This document shows positions 47,771-59,879 of a DNA stretch of 64,000 bases, piece by piece. Source of the DNA: Syngnathus acus (taxonomy: Eukaryota; Chordata; Actinopteri; Syngnathiformes; Syngnathidae); NCBI RefSeq assembly GCF_901709675.1, contig NC_051092.1:12710491-12774490 (forward strand), in the 5' to 3' direction. The position numbers and the translations under genes were made by a program. Within the stretch, counting starts at the first letter, position 1. Every line of letters begins with the position of its first letter. The notes below the pieces were generated by a model. That model saw nothing but the letters and a program-made list of their open reading frames with translations. It was not told the DNA's origin and searched no databases.

Positions 47771-49220
47771 ACTATTAGATTGGAGCGGCACCACCGCAGG
47801 ACTTTGGTGTTTAGGAGTGGGAGGTGTTTTCCATTCTTTGTGACTTTTTTTTTTTCTTTCTTGAATTATCTTGCAGTGAATTCCTATCAGTTTTACGGGA
47901 TTGTACAAACTAAATCAGGCTATTTGTACTGGGAGTGGACTCGAAGAGGAACAGAGAGGGTTAGTTAAGGATTAAAACGGGAGACGTTCAAATAAATGGC
48001 GTCGACTAAGCCAGTTCAGCAAGCATCAAAAGATTTGCTCGGCATTTCTTGATTTTTCTTTGGCTATTTTTTACCGGGATACATGTTTCCAATAAAAATA
48101 GAAGCCTGAATAGAGAATGGACACCATTATTTGCTTTCAAGTTAATCTATCAAGTGATGACTATGTGTAATAAAGTTTTTTGGGGGGGCAACATTTCGAT
48201 GACTTGAAAAATTGAAATCCTCAAAAACTTTGCTTGCTTTTCTAGTGTGCACACGGCTATGAAAGTTTCTTTGTGTCACTTTACAGCTTCATAAAGACCT
48301 TAAAAGTTGTCCCTTGCATTAAAAGCCGCACAGGGAACAAGCGGACCCAATCAATACTTCATATGGTTGGGATTATTGTTTGTTGAGACTCAGCGTAGAT
48401 TCAGAACCTCTTGCCTCTACAGTCATGTAAAGCAAGCATTGATTTTCCCATAAAAGCAATGCATTTTTTTTTCACGTTGTTCCCCTTATTAAGTTCATGA
48501 GTGGAGCGGCATTCACAATTTTTTATGCTTAAAATGTATGTAAACAATTCAGCTCCCCCACCATGAGGCAGTTCGTCATTTGCAGATTTTTAAGCGAATG
48601 TTTTTTCTTAATGAGTTTTCAAACAAGTCCAAATTTTACTTTATTTTCCTGGTTACAGGCCTTCAATGTGCAAGTACAAATGGTGTATTTTTTTCTAAAT
48701 CAAAGTCTGTAAGCCATGCACTTATAAGGACAATGTTAGATGAGTTTGAAATGATAAAGTGTGTTGGAATTATAGTTTGTGGGAAATATAATGTAATGCA
48801 GAGTATGATAAACATCAATTTCTTGTGCGTTATTTTTTTCAAACTATTCACGGCAGGGCTCGTTTTCTATGAATAGCTTGAGTTTAGTGTAAGCGCACGC
48901 ACGTAGTCACTTAGAGAGGTTTGCACGGTCCCCACTAGCGCAGCTTCCCTCTCCCCTATTCTAATTAAAGGGACCTCTCTGCCCTGGGCGTGCGTGTGAT
49001 ATTGACACTTAGCTCCGTACAATAAACTTTATTGGCAAGCCCTGCTTGATTACAGCACTAAACTAGAATAACAAGGAATATGGGAGGAGGGGACGTGCAT
49101 TATGTACTAAACAGACATTAGAGGCCGTGTTCAAATATATGCAGTGTTCGCAGAACAAAGCAGCCAGTCCAAAGTGTGCGGAAATACAAATTTTAAAAAA
49201 ATGACATGAAGTGAAATACA
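47770..49220. other. Intronic sequence without recognised genes
   Basis: Mainly AT-rich. A short island at 48885-49030 (CTAATTAAAGGGACC, GGGCGTGCGTG) may be regulatory. Confidence 0.42.
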
Positions 49221-49490
49221 GTAAAGCTGAAAAAGCCGAGCGGGGGGTGTTAGATATATGGATGGACGGTGGAAGGGAAGAGGGGATAGATTTCCCGTCA
49301 TTAATGATCTATGGAAAATCCTCTGTCTATTTCCAGATATACTGTTAATGGCGGGCGGGCTGCATTTAAAATCGTTCCTGTCTGAACTCTGCTATCGGCT
49401 GCTGCTTCATTTAATATTCATCCTCTGGAGGTCGGCGGCCGATGGGGCACGCGGGCGTCGGGGGCGAGCGAGGAAAGGCTAACTATTTGT
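49220..49490. promoter_or_regulatory. Candidate non-coding regulatory island
   Basis: Contains GTCATTAATGATCTATGG, TTCATTTAATATTCATCC, TTAATGGCGGGCGGGC and a CpG-rich right edge (GGTCGGCGGCCGATGGGG). Confidence 0.36.
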
Positions 49491-49959
49491 CCGGCTGTCT
49501 CTCTGTCTACCCATCTATCCATCTCTCTATCTATCTATTTGTCTGAGGGTCACATTAAAAAGAAATCTGTGTTTGGGGGGCATTTTTGCCGTTTTCAACT
49601 CGAAATCAAACAGTTGCAGCTCAAGTTGCAGCTTTCCACGTGTTACTGTGTTTTCAACCCAAAAAATAAAGTTCCCTCTTGCACAACAATTTAGTAGGAT
49701 TTCATACATAATTGGTCGTGAAGTGACATATTTGGAAGTTCGCTTTTACTTTTTTTTATTTTTGCTTAACACAAATTCCTTTTGACCTCTTTAATGTGGT
49801 TTCAAGGCAACTAATAACTCCAAAAATGCCTTTTTTTGCTTATTGTTTTTAACAAATGAATTTGTGACATCCTTTGTGGCGCAAGTTACCAGATGCTGGG
49901 ATTTACGACAGTTTTACAATTAACGACAATTTATCTTCAACGTTTCGTGTGAGAAGAAG

Positions 49960-50110
49960 ATGTAGCAGTAACTTCTTGCGATACCTGCCGGGCGTTTGAG
50001 ATGCAACACTTGAACGTGGCCATCAAATTGCCATCTGGAGTGCTAAATCAATTAGGCCTATTAGCAGAGGGAGGCGTGCTGTTCAATCACTGTAGTGAGA
50101 TCGCACTCTA
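49960..50110. promoter_or_regulatory. Candidate non-coding regulatory island
   Basis: Contains GCTAAATCAATTAGGCC, CTATTAGCAGAGG and GATACCTGCCGGGCG. Confidence 0.28.
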
Positions 50111-51720
50111 TGGACACACCACTTTGGAACCCCAAAAGGGGTTTGCATTAAAAATGCTATTCAGATTTGTAAATTGTGCTTAGACACTCTTCCCACAATA
50201 TTAAGCAGGTACACACAGGCAAACCTAAACAATGATCTGTTGCATTCATTAGATGGTGCAGGTGCTCCTAATAATACGAACAGTAACTGCACTGAATGTG
50301 CAATTTTTGTATTTAACAGTTGAGTATATTTGTGAGACGAAATCGACACAAAACTCCAAAGTCTCTCGTCTGTCTTCCCCTCAACTGTGTTCCCACTTAG
50401 TCATGTTGAACTACAATGACCCCTACTGGTCGGAAGTAATACACATTTCATCTTCAGACGACTGTTGAAAGCTCTGACTCATCATCAACATGCACCATAA
50501 AACAAAGAACAAGCAGGGATGACAAACAGGCCAAACACTATCTCTTTTCTCTTGTGATGAATGTTCTCCCCAAACTGTTATTGTCCAGGGGGCAGGGACG
50601 GGGGGGTTCATTTAATTTTTTGTAGCCACTCTATATTGTCCCGCACCCTGTGCATTTTCTTCTTTGTCATGAGGCCTTGGCAGAAGTTGGGCTACTAAGT
50701 GAGTTGGTTTATTCACATTGAGGGTATCCTTCACTGTGCCAAAAATATAAATAACTGAGTACGGTAAGTAAAGTTCCGTTGTGCGGCACTTTCCACAGAG
50801 TGTTTCACATAGTTAAACTATATATTTAACTTCATAGATATTTAAATCTGGTCATCAAGCGAAAATTGTGTGACCACAGAAGAATCGTGGTAAGACTGCT
50901 TGGAAAATGGTCTGGGTTGATAATCAGAAATGTTAAACCTGGTCAATATTTACAATCTAAGTCAGCAGTTTCTCATTACGTGTGGAGAAAAAAAAAAAAG
51001 ATGATAGCTTATGAGGTTTTAAAAAATATCAGCATGTGTGTATCCCCGCTATAGTTGCGATGTCGACATCTCGAAGCGCTCACCTAGAGGAACAAAAGTG
51101 CTTTGGGGGCTCACCTTGAAGAACCAGTGACCCCCACATTCCTTTATTGCCTCTCCAATTAGAGGAGTGGAGAGCAACGGGAGAGGGAGGCGGGAGTTAG
51201 AAGTGAAAAAGAGAGAACGAAAAAGCAGGGGAAAGATGTTCGTATTTCATAAGTGTGATTCCATAAAGAGCACTGACCCACGGGGCGATCAGTAATCTTC
51301 CCCATGCCAGACCGAGGAAGGAGAATCAGAAAATTCCACATCGCCGTTTGCTTGCTGAACCTTTGTCTGCCTCGGATTTTGGAGGTTCTGTCTTCGAACC
51401 GACTTTTTTCATGTTGTTATGTTAAGAAATGGATGACAGCAGCTCTTACTGTACATAAACAAACTGCGTTTAAAATTGTAATAAACGGCAGTGCATTGGA
51501 GACTCAAATCATCTTCCGCCAATGAATCGCATGCCTTTAATCCAGTCCAATACATACTTTTAAAACCCATTAAAAACACAACATAGAAGTGGAGGAATAC
51601 TGTATTACATCCCGATACCTCAAAGTATTGATTCAAGCAAAGGAAAGACGCCTTGACAAGTTCACCATCATAAGTTGTGACCAGTTGAACAAAAACAAGC
51701 AAAACGGATTCCAGTTTGCT
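50110..51720. other. Intronic sequence without recognised genes
   Basis: Unique sequence with an A run at 50987-50999. 50865-50960 (TGTGACCACAGAAGAATCG) has a repeat-like feel but no identified family. Confidence 0.4.
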
Positions 51721-51722
51721 TT

Positions 51723-51747
51723 CCCCCCCCCCCCCCCCCCCCCCCCC
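51723..51747. repeat. C25 homopolymer
   Basis: Followed by ACCGCCCC. The Gly-rich minus-strand frame is an artefact. Confidence 0.92.
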
Positions 51748-51759
51748 ACCGCCCCTCGA

Positions 51760-52260
51760 TTGATCCCACTCTGTCTTCATGATTATGTCAGCAATACATC
51801 CGATCCATCAATGCCGCAGCGGGGCGGATACGATGGGACAGAAATGCAAAGGAAAATAAGAGGACGCGTGTCACCGGGACGGGGCCGCCATTGATCTCGT
51901 CGCTGTCTTTTCCGATACGCTATGGACTTTGCATGGACTTATGCCTTCTTAAGCACAACTGGGACCACTCCCTCTTTCCTCCCCCCGCAGGATGCTGGCA
52001 CAATGCTTCAAAAGAACATTTTGTTTATATGCTCAATAGCACAAACGTCAATAAAATTATCCGATCGTTAATTTCCTATCCGGTGCAAACTTAATGCGGA
52101 GCCACGGAGTGGGTCAGCTCATATCCAATAAGGACATCCATTCAGCATCACTCAACTCTCTGCACTGCGCATCCCATCCGTCAATAGAACTCAGCCTACG
52201 AGAGCCGTTTCTCACACGCGCGCACTCGATACTCCGGAGAGGGACGAGGAAGAAAAAGGT
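51760..52260. promoter_or_regulatory. Candidate regulatory island / possible non-coding exon
   Basis: CpG-rich (GAGGACGCGTGTCACCGGG near 51860; CACACGCGCGCACTCG near 52212). An acceptor-like CTCTTTCCTCCCCCCGCAG ends at 51990 and a donor-like AAAAAG-GTAGTT follows at 52253-52264. Together they would delimit a 268-base exon on the plus strand, the opposite strand to WWOX. No protein is implied. Confidence 0.3.
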
Positions 52261-52269
52261 AGTTATTAT

Positions 52270-53340
52270 CTTTGAGTGTCTACAGTTGATATGTCACAGA
52301 GTCTACTTGAGCTGCAACTTGATCAACAGTCTGGTTAGATTGAAACCCAAGAATTTTCATTGCTCACCGATTCATCGAAGCATACTAAAATTTTCTCAGA
52401 CTCAGCACTTTTGACAAATTGTCATTTATGGGGAAACCTCGTCGTGTTGGGCACACCCAGGACTAGTTGGTATTCAGATAATGCATTCAAAGCTCATTTC
52501 CGGATAAATTTTGAGATCAATATTCGGCTCAGTGTTTGATCATACAAATCTATAGCTCTGCCTTGCATGTGATGCGGGAAACGACACACAAGAACGCAAT
52601 CGACTCTCATTCAGCTTCAGAACGCGACTGACCATCATACAGGTGGCTCAGTCCCCTGGTTGTTTGCTAAACATGCGAGAGCCCCTCATCGAGACTCCGT
52701 GGTCCGGGGGGTTCAAGGGTCAAGTAGAGTCAAAGCAGGTAGGCGATTGCCTGAGCTGGTCTAAGTGTAATGACTAATCAATGCTGGAATGCATTAGCCT
52801 AATCTAATGGGCCAGGTGGGAGAGGACAACGGTAGACGCATGAAACACATGATTGAGCACAACATGCAACAGCGACGCAATCAATAACACATGGAATGCC
52901 CCAACCCCAAGAGGGGTCCTCGCTACTACCACATTCATTTTAGGTGGGCGCTCTGCATGCGTGTGTGGGTGTAAATATGTATGCTTAGGTGGTTAGGGAA
53001 GGACAGCAAAGGAGCCGGCAAGTTTTGGTCTGATTGATTGGATTATGAAATGAAATGAGCGATATCAAAGGACTTTTTTGTGGTCTGCACCCCTACACTT
53101 GAATGAATAACCATTGTTTCTTGCATCCTCCCCAGTGAGGCAAATATGGATGAAAGCGGGGAATAAAATGAAAATAGAAGAAATGGAGATTCAAAAGTGT
53201 GCTTGAGAGTTGAGACATTCTTTATCCTTTTTGTCCTATGAGACTTTGCGTGTGTGCAAGTTTGTTCATGTCTTCTGTGACATACTGTCTTTGCGTGGAC
53301 AGTGCTCTTTGCATTGAAACAAGGATGACGTTGTCTCATA
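52270..53340. other. Intronic sequence without recognised genes
   Basis: Unique sequence. 52660-52920 has some CpGs and TGACTAATCAATGCTGG / GCATTAGCCTAATC words. Nothing firm. Confidence 0.4.
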
Positions 53341-53350
53341 ATTTTATCAG

Positions 53351-53497
53351 TGAGTGAGTGAGTGAGTGAGTGAGTGAGTGAGTGAGTGAGTGAGTGAGTG
53401 AGTGAGTGAGTGAGTGAGTGAGTGAGTGAGTGAGTGAGTGAGTGAGTGAGTGAGTGAGCGAGTGAGGGAGCGAGTGAGCGAGCGAGGGAGCGAGAGA
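53351..53497. repeat. (TGAG)n microsatellite decaying to GAGC/GAGG
   Basis: About 27 perfect units to about 53458, then units with C or G substitutions. Three overlapping minus-strand frames (Ser-Leu-Thr-His repeats) are artefacts. Confidence 0.97.
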
Positions 53498-53590
53498 GAA
53501 ATGACAACTAAGGGACAAGAGCCAGTCAGAGTAGAGGACAGACCTGGGTCAATACTTGGGAGCACATACTGCTGACACTGCACCGCTTAA

Positions 53591-53611
53591 CACACACACG
53601 CGCGCACACGC

Positions 53612-53644
<33 letters not shown>
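53591..53644. repeat. (CA)n / (CG) microsatellite
   Basis: Imperfect ACACACGCGCGCACACGCAC start followed by a perfect CA run. Confidence 0.93.
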
Positions 53645-53645
<1 letters not shown>

Positions 53646-54129
53646 TTGTGCGAGAGTAATGTGCACAAAAGAGAGAGTGTCATCAAACAGTCAGTCAGTC
53701 AAAGACATGAAAAAGAAGTGTGGATGTGTATACTAGATACTATGAGGTGTCTGCAAAACTCCATATTGGCACAATGACTATCATTACATTCTAAGGGACT
53801 CAATTTAAAATTTCAAGCCCTTTGGTCAAAGGCCCAATTTTGAACTACTTGTTCAGAACTGGGGAAAAAAAAACCTCAAACAAGAGGACTTCTGTGAATG
53901 ATGAAGCATAATCCGGAAGTCAGTGTATTTGTAAATGCCGAACTGCAAATTTGCGGTTGTCCACTATATTCCTTAGTAACGATTCCCGCTCTCACTGTCA
54001 AGATATGAGAAACAATCGGATAACATCACTTTGATAAAAATGAAGACTCTCGCCCGTTCAAAATATTGCATGGGTGTTACGATGCTTCTTACTTTTTGTT
54101 TGTATTTTGTGCTTGAACTGGATGTCAGA

Positions 54130-54425
54130 GTGTGTATAATCAAGGAGCGGTGCGCTATGGAAGGGGCCCCCTTTCCATCTTTGAAATGAATTAGCGCACG
54201 ATGCCTTATTGAGTGAGGCGCAGTGTTTAAGTGAAACTGATGAGGGATGTGTGAGCGGCGAGGACCGGCCTATAAGTATGTGGCGGGGGTCACAGGTTAA
54301 TCCCTATCGATCGGCTCTCGCGTGTGCATACAGCCACACAGGAAGACAATGAAGGAGAGGCCCGCCGCCGAGGCACGGAAATCATCGGCGCTCTCGGTTG
54401 CCGTGTGCTAAGAAGGGTAAGGACA
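54130..54425. promoter_or_regulatory. Candidate CpG-rich regulatory island
   Basis: Contains GAATTAGCGCACGATGCC, GAGCGGCGAGGACCGGCC, GGTTAATCCCTATCGATCGG and CCCGCCGCCGAGGCACGG, and ends with a donor-like AGAAGG-GTAAGG. A promoter for a non-coding transcript or an enhancer are both possible. Confidence 0.36.
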
Positions 54426-54560
54426 AGAAAATGAAGTATCATTTAATGTCTAAATAAGCAGTTAAACACCCTCATCTTGGACAGATTGCACATTGTGACC
54501 TTTTGGGCATTAATGATCTTCACTTCCACGCCTCGAGATGATGAGGAGGACCATCCCTCA

Positions 54561-54650
54561 TTTAAAGGGGACATATTAGGAGAAATTGACTTTTTAATGT
54601 CTTTTATAAATACAAATAATTGGGTCTGTGGACAGCCTTTCAAGTGACAA
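54561..54650 (+). repeat. Dispersed repeat (TTTAAAGGGGACATATTA family)
   Basis: Second plus-strand copy; ordered matches to 33172-33265, ending near an A13 run. Confidence 0.5.
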
Positions 54651-54743
54651 AAAAAAAAAAAAATGTGTCTGTGAGCGAGCTGTTCTGCACTCATCATCTA
54701 AATTCGCCCTACTTTCATATAACAGTTTGGCTAATCTCCACAC

Positions 54744-54814
<71 letters not shown>
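54744..54814. repeat. (ATCT)n microsatellite, about 17 units
   Basis: Perfect tetranucleotide array, the complement type of the GATA array at 31686. Downstream CATTTTATTGTCC may be a decayed LINE tail. Confidence 0.97.
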
Positions 54815-54960
54815 ATTTTATTGTCCTGCGAGGTCATTGCGGTCTGCTGACTTCCATTGGCTTAATGTCCCTCATACGATCTTAAAAATTAAAAATGATA
54901 AAACACAGTCCATTGCCACCAAATTGCGGAATGGGCTTCTTGTTCAGTGGACCCTTGGTG

Positions 54961-55080
54961 TTAGGATGAGGAGTTAGGTTTTAGGGTTAGGTGTAAGGGA
55001 TAGGTTTTAATGCCGGTATTAGGGGTTCGAGTTCAGGATTTAGGGTTTGGAGGAGGAATTAAGGGTTGGGTTTGGAGTGG
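54961..55080 (+). repeat. Degenerate telomere-like TTAGGG tract
   Basis: At least six TTAGG units (TTAGGA, TTAGGT, TTAGGG, TTAGGT, TTAGGG and so on) with intervening GTTAGG/TAAGGG variants on one strand over 120 bases. Confidence 0.6.
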
Positions 55081-55559
55081 GTGATTTTGAATTTCAGTTA
55101 TTTTGATTTGTTCTTTTTTTGGGGGGGGGGGCTTCTGTTTCATATACTGTGAAATGCTATGATTTTGTATTCTGGGCAGTGATGTCTTAAAATGTGATTT
55201 TGATTTGAAAAATGATCTAAAATAATCTTGCTTTCATTATTCTGGCATTTGACGAATAGAAATCATTTTGGTAATCCTAATTGACCTAAAAACAGGAAAG
55301 GTCTGATTTCATGTCAAAGTGAGGAAAGACCCTAATGTGTTTTACCTGTATATGCCAGTAAATTTTGTTATTGTCTGTCTGCATGTCCTGCTGCACCATT
55401 TGAGTCAGAATATCAATTTTTTTAACATTATAACACTCCATATAGATGCTATTATTAGTTCTTTGGCAGTTCCCATGACATGTTATCTGATTCTTCTAAA
55501 TATACAGCACAATATGTAAAAGTAGGTTCACTTGAGAAAAAATGTTTTGAATTTCACCC

Positions 55560-56150
55560 CCAATGGTAACACGCTAGCAGGCCAACCACAGCGTGTTTGA
55601 TGAGGCGACCAAATAATGCTCTCATCCGACTCAATTTCTAAACGAGCCCTTCGCTGTCGCATCCCAGCGGAGAAGAGATGAAATATTACACTAATATGAA
55701 CAACTATTAATAATGAGCCTCACCTCTTACCCAATCACTCCTTCTGCCTCCATCTCTATCTCTCTTCCTCCCCCTCCTCCTCCCCCTCTCCGGCTGCCTC
55801 TAATCCTATCATGCGGGCAATAAGTGTATGCACCATGAGCACATTTAATTTCTGCGGTTGGTTTTCAGCGAGCCTAGAGGTGAGCCTTAATAAGGATCAA
55901 TGGCACTTTATCTGGGACAGCACCCACTTCACAGCATGCAAATTACACAAGCAAGCCTTAAAAAAGAAAAAAAAAAAAGAAATGGATTTAATTAAAAAAT
56001 GTAGAACCACGGGCTCTGGAAATTCAATTAAAGGATTTATGCAAAGGTTGGCTAGCTTTTTGTGTTGCAGTTCCTGCTTATATAATGAGCTTTTCATATT
56101 AAAAATCAATAGGTAATCTGGGCTAGGGGATCGGCTGCTTATGTACATTT
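55560..56150. promoter_or_regulatory. Candidate regulatory island, two parts
   Basis: 55560-55740 has GCTAGCAGGCCAACC, CAAATAATGCTCTCATCC and ATTAATAATGAGCC. 55800-56150 has GCACATTTAATTTCTGCGG, CCTTAATAAGGATCAATGG, CATGCAAATTACAC (octamer-like), GGAAATTCAATTAAAGG and AAAATCAATAGG. A CT-rich stretch (55750-55800) and an A run separate them. Confidence 0.4.
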
Positions 56151-56359
56151 TTTTAAATCAATTTGAAAAATAGTCCATCAGCTCGGTGTCACAACAAAGC
56201 AGGGGGGAGGGGCTGTGAATCGGTGAGAGTGGATACGTGAAGCGGAGGTGAGAGGGTTACATCCTTTCCGAGAGGTCACGAGGGGGGAAAAGACGGCATG
56301 AAGGCACTCCAAAGGGACGAAGTGGGTTGAGGAGGACGTGGACGGAAAAGAAGGGAGGC

Positions 56360-56590
56360 CAGCTCAGTTTGTGTCTCTCTTTGGCCTCCTGTGATCTCTT
56401 CTATTAGAGATAGAGTCCCTTGGCAAACAGGAGCAGAGCAGCCTCTGACCTGTGGCTCCTGGGTAATTCAGCCCAGCACTGACGGCGCCTCGGCCCAGAC
56501 TGAAACAAACTCACCCCAGCAGCTTTTAATGGCCTCCCTGATGTGTCTGCAGGAGCTGATGAACGGAGTGGCGGTGACTTTAATAAAAAA
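56360..56590. promoter_or_regulatory. Candidate non-coding regulatory island
   Basis: Repeat-free with GGGTAATTCAGCCC, GCAGCTTTTAATGGCC and GGCGGTGACTTTAAT. Ends at an A13 run. Confidence 0.3.
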
Positions 56591-56599
56591 AAAAAAACA

Positions 56600-57860
56600 C
56601 GTCAACTGTATCTTAAAAGGAGGTAAAAGTTTAAAAGAAGAGATGGAATTAAATATATGCATTTTGTCATATTTGTTAAAACAGTCATTATGACGTGACA
56701 GTGATATGATCTATGAAAAATACAAAAAAATCAGCCGTCTCTGGCTCCATCTTGTGCCTCTAAACCTCCAGGCCTGAGAAAAGCAAGCAATGAAGGAAAG
56801 AAGGTGTGACGACTGCACATACTAAACAAGCAACACAAGTCCTGCAGAAGTCAGAGGGTGCTTTGAAAAAAATACTCTCCGTACTGTACACCTGTGCAAC
56901 CACGGCTCCCAAAATGACATTCCCATTCAGCCGAGATTTTGGTCACGTCTTCTTCACACTCATGTTGTGTAAGCGTGCCCATGCGGGAGGATGGAGGAGG
57001 GAAGGAGGGGGGTTAACCACTGACCGCATACAGTAGCAGACTGTCAGCATTTGATTGGTTCTTTATTGATCCAGACACGCTTTCCATCACATCAACTCAT
57101 CCACAATAAACCATTTACACAGTTTCCTTGAGCAATGGACCACATAACCAGGCCTCGGGCCATCTCTGCTCACCCAATGCGACTCTACAGTATGTGAGCG
57201 TGTTTGCGTGTGTGTGTGTGTGTTTTCTTTAATGAAATGGTATCTTTGTGGACAATAATCCCTGTAACAGGATTGGGCAGGAACACACATGTCAATAAAG
57301 CCAAATGGGATTGTGTGCTTTTATCCATCCTTGCACAATCTTTCCCTTCACGTGTGTCCCTCTTCTGGCACGCTGCGCACGGAGTACAGTAAACCCATAC
57401 CAAAAAAATAAATAAAAAAATGGCAACACCTTAAAAAAAGAAAAAAATTACAATTGTCTATGAGAGCAGTTTGGCAAATAGTGAAGTTAACTGACAAACT
57501 AACCAAAGAGAATGTCACGTTGATTTAATTCAAACAACCACAGAGCTTTCACTATCTTAATGCTAACACATTAAACTCATCTTGGAGAGGATATTATTTT
57601 GAAAAAATGCACAAAAAAAGTGCATGTGTACATTGCCTTAGCAACCGTAAAAATATCATAGGTGAAAATTTACACCAAATCCCACTTTCCTGTCAGCCAA
57701 GGGTTTAGTGGCCTCTTACTAAGGATCCACTGTCGCGGCACAGTGGGGGATGTCTGCCAGTAATATAATTTTGCTGTGAAACTAGTCTTAAAAAAACACC
57801 AAGCAATAATCACAGCATCATATGAACCATTTGACATCATACCTAATGTTCTTTCTGCTT
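56600..57860. other. Intronic sequence without recognised genes
   Basis: AT-rich unique sequence with a GT patch at 57209-57223. No gene recognised. Confidence 0.42.
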
Positions 57861-57867
57861 TTTGTAG

Positions 57868-58051
57868 GGATGGAGCTGACTCCCTCCTGTGTAGCTCCTA
57901 ATCATCCTAAAGGACTCTATTACAAGGGTCTGGCAGTTCATCTAAGCCCACCAAGGAGGGGTTGGCTCCGCTCTTTCCACGCAGTCGCGCGACGCACAAA
58001 GCACACATCCCCGTGTGCGTCCGTTTCCCGCAAGAGAGCACAGTGAAGCAG
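57868..58051 (+). other. Possible unannotated exon (non-coding or cryptic)
   Basis: A strong acceptor-like string TTCTTTCTGCTTTTTGTAG ends at 57867. A donor-like CAG-GTAAAG follows at 58049-58057. They delimit 184 bases on the plus strand, antisense to WWOX. The interior is CpG-bearing (CAGTCGCGCGACGCACAAAG, itself containing the palindrome GTCGCGCGAC). One frame is open for most of it but stops at 58044-58046, and the peptide resembles nothing I know. Confidence 0.25.
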
Positions 58052-58539
58052 GTAAAGAAATACTCGTGTCATGACCCCTGGGCTCGTCTGGTGTAAAGGC
58101 CCCTGGGAAGCTGCTAAGAAGTGAGCCAAAAAGGCTGAGCAGAAGAGTCCTACTACATTGAACCCACGTAACTGTATAGCGCAAACTAAACTCAGCATAT
58201 CAGTGGAAAACCGTATTCAGTGTATATTCTGTTTGCATGCATTGCTGCTCCAGGTGTGTTTGATTTTAATGCATACGTTAAATAGTGTCTTTAATAACTT
58301 TAAATGTGGTTTAATTGCATAGGCGGGGTTTAAACTATTCAACAAAACTGTTTCAACATGGTCTCTTTATATCAGCGATTTTAGCTATTGTGGTGTGAGC
58401 CTGAAACATTCACTGTCCTCACCGACTGAACAACCATTTCTCTACTGCAGCTACGGATTGGTTGGTGCCTGGTCAAAAGTTCAGCCTGTGCATATGTAAA
58501 AAGGTGGCCTGGTGCCCGAGGCAGAATCCAGGGTAAAAT

Positions 58540-58760
58540 AATCACGCAAAGAAGCGTGGGACCAGGCAAGAGCGCTGATCAACCGGCGTTACCGGGGTGT
58601 CCGATAGGAGCGGCACCCGCAGCGCCGACTCCCTTTTGGCCATTACGGCGACGGATGCGATTTCTAGTCACTGTGGGCCTATAGTTAGGGTATAGATTTG
58701 ATGAGTATAGGCCAGGGCCCAGCTGCTACGAGCCTGAGGGTACGCCGATCTTCGGGGGGC
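58540..58760. repeat. CpG-rich unclassified segment, possibly a transposon end
   Basis: CAACCGGCGTTACCGGGGTG, GCACCCGCAGCGCCGACTCC and ATTACGGCGACGGATGCG are unusually CpG-dense next to AT-rich flanks. The following CAGCTGCTACGAGCCTGAGG and later CAAAAGGTTACAGCC have the feel of an old DNA transposon, which I cannot name. Confidence 0.3.
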
Positions 58761-59099
58761 AATCAGTCAGTCGACAAAATGTCACAGAGTCAGGGTTACA
58801 GCATGGCAACTTCACAAAAGGTTACAGCCAAGACAAAGATTCATTATGGGATGTTGAAATGTGCACCCAATGTCATTTTGTCTCCAAACTACATTGCATG
58901 TCGAAATCTGACCTACAGGTCAATATTATGAAAATTATTAAAGACAATAAATCAGCTTTTGTTAAAATAGTATTGTCTTATTTTCATAGTTTACAGTCTT
59001 TATTTTAACCCTGCACCCCCCCACAAAAAAGATCACCAGAATGGGTCAGCTCTCGCAAAACTTTGACTATCACACATCAAATGAATCAGTCAAAATCTG

Positions 59100-59400
59100 T
59101 CAATCAAAGTCGGAGTATTAATCACAGCGTCTAAATCAAGAGAGCCGCGATAACGTGCCAGCCTTCATCTCTCAACACACAAGCAAGCACATGCAAACCA
59201 CTGCAGGCCCAGATCATTTAATGCTGATAATGTGTGCAAAGGACACAAGGAAAACTCCCACTCTAAACACGCTGAATTAAAGAAACAGGGGCTTTACAGA
59301 CCATCTCTGATAAGCAGATCAAGGCATGGGGAGGGGAACATGATGTTAGCGCCAGATAGTTTGGCTGATTAAAATGTCACGGCACTTTATAGATGCTTTT
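59100..59400. promoter_or_regulatory. Candidate non-coding regulatory island
   Basis: Contains GAGAGCCGCGATAACGTGCC, GATCATTTAATGCTGATAATG, GCTGAATTAAAG, CTGATAAGCAG (GATA-like) and GGCTGATTAAAATG. Confidence 0.34.
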
Positions 59401-59879
59401 CTCAACTCAGCAAAATGGAATCAGCGATGGCACATCAGTGGCGGAGTGGGTTGTGCTCTCTGCTAATAGACAACTTTCTTTTGCTTTAAGTGGAAGTCAC
59501 AGTACAAAGAAAGTGACGGCTTACCGACATACGTATTTCGTGCACAAAAAATTTCGCCTGGAAGTATTTTACATTGTCTTAATATTGCGAATCTGTGCTA
59601 GGTTACTTGTGTGTAAGTCCATACCAACAAAAGCTGTTGAAAGATGTTTTTTTTTTTATTGTTTTATCTCTGCACACACTCCATACACAATAAATCTAAC
59701 CCATTAAAAAACAATGTCTTCAAGATTTGTGAAAATATATATCCAGTCTTCAACATATCTGCGGCACATAACATGAAGCGATACAACGGGGGTTCCTTGT
59801 ACATCACTCCACCTGCGTTGCCATAAATCAAAACTATGTTTTAAATGAGAGGCAGGTTATTTGTGCAAGAACACACATG

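Noticed and set aside
47417-47908. 163-codon minus frame in the CpG-rich island
   Set aside because: Low similarity to anything known, opposite-strand frames equally open because of base composition.
53351-53497. CRISPR-like direct repeats
   Set aside because: Tandem tetranucleotides without unique spacers, in a eukaryotic genome.
53043-53583. Three minus frames with Ser-Leu-Thr-His repeats
   Set aside because: Translation of the GAGT array; not antifreeze or silk-like proteins.
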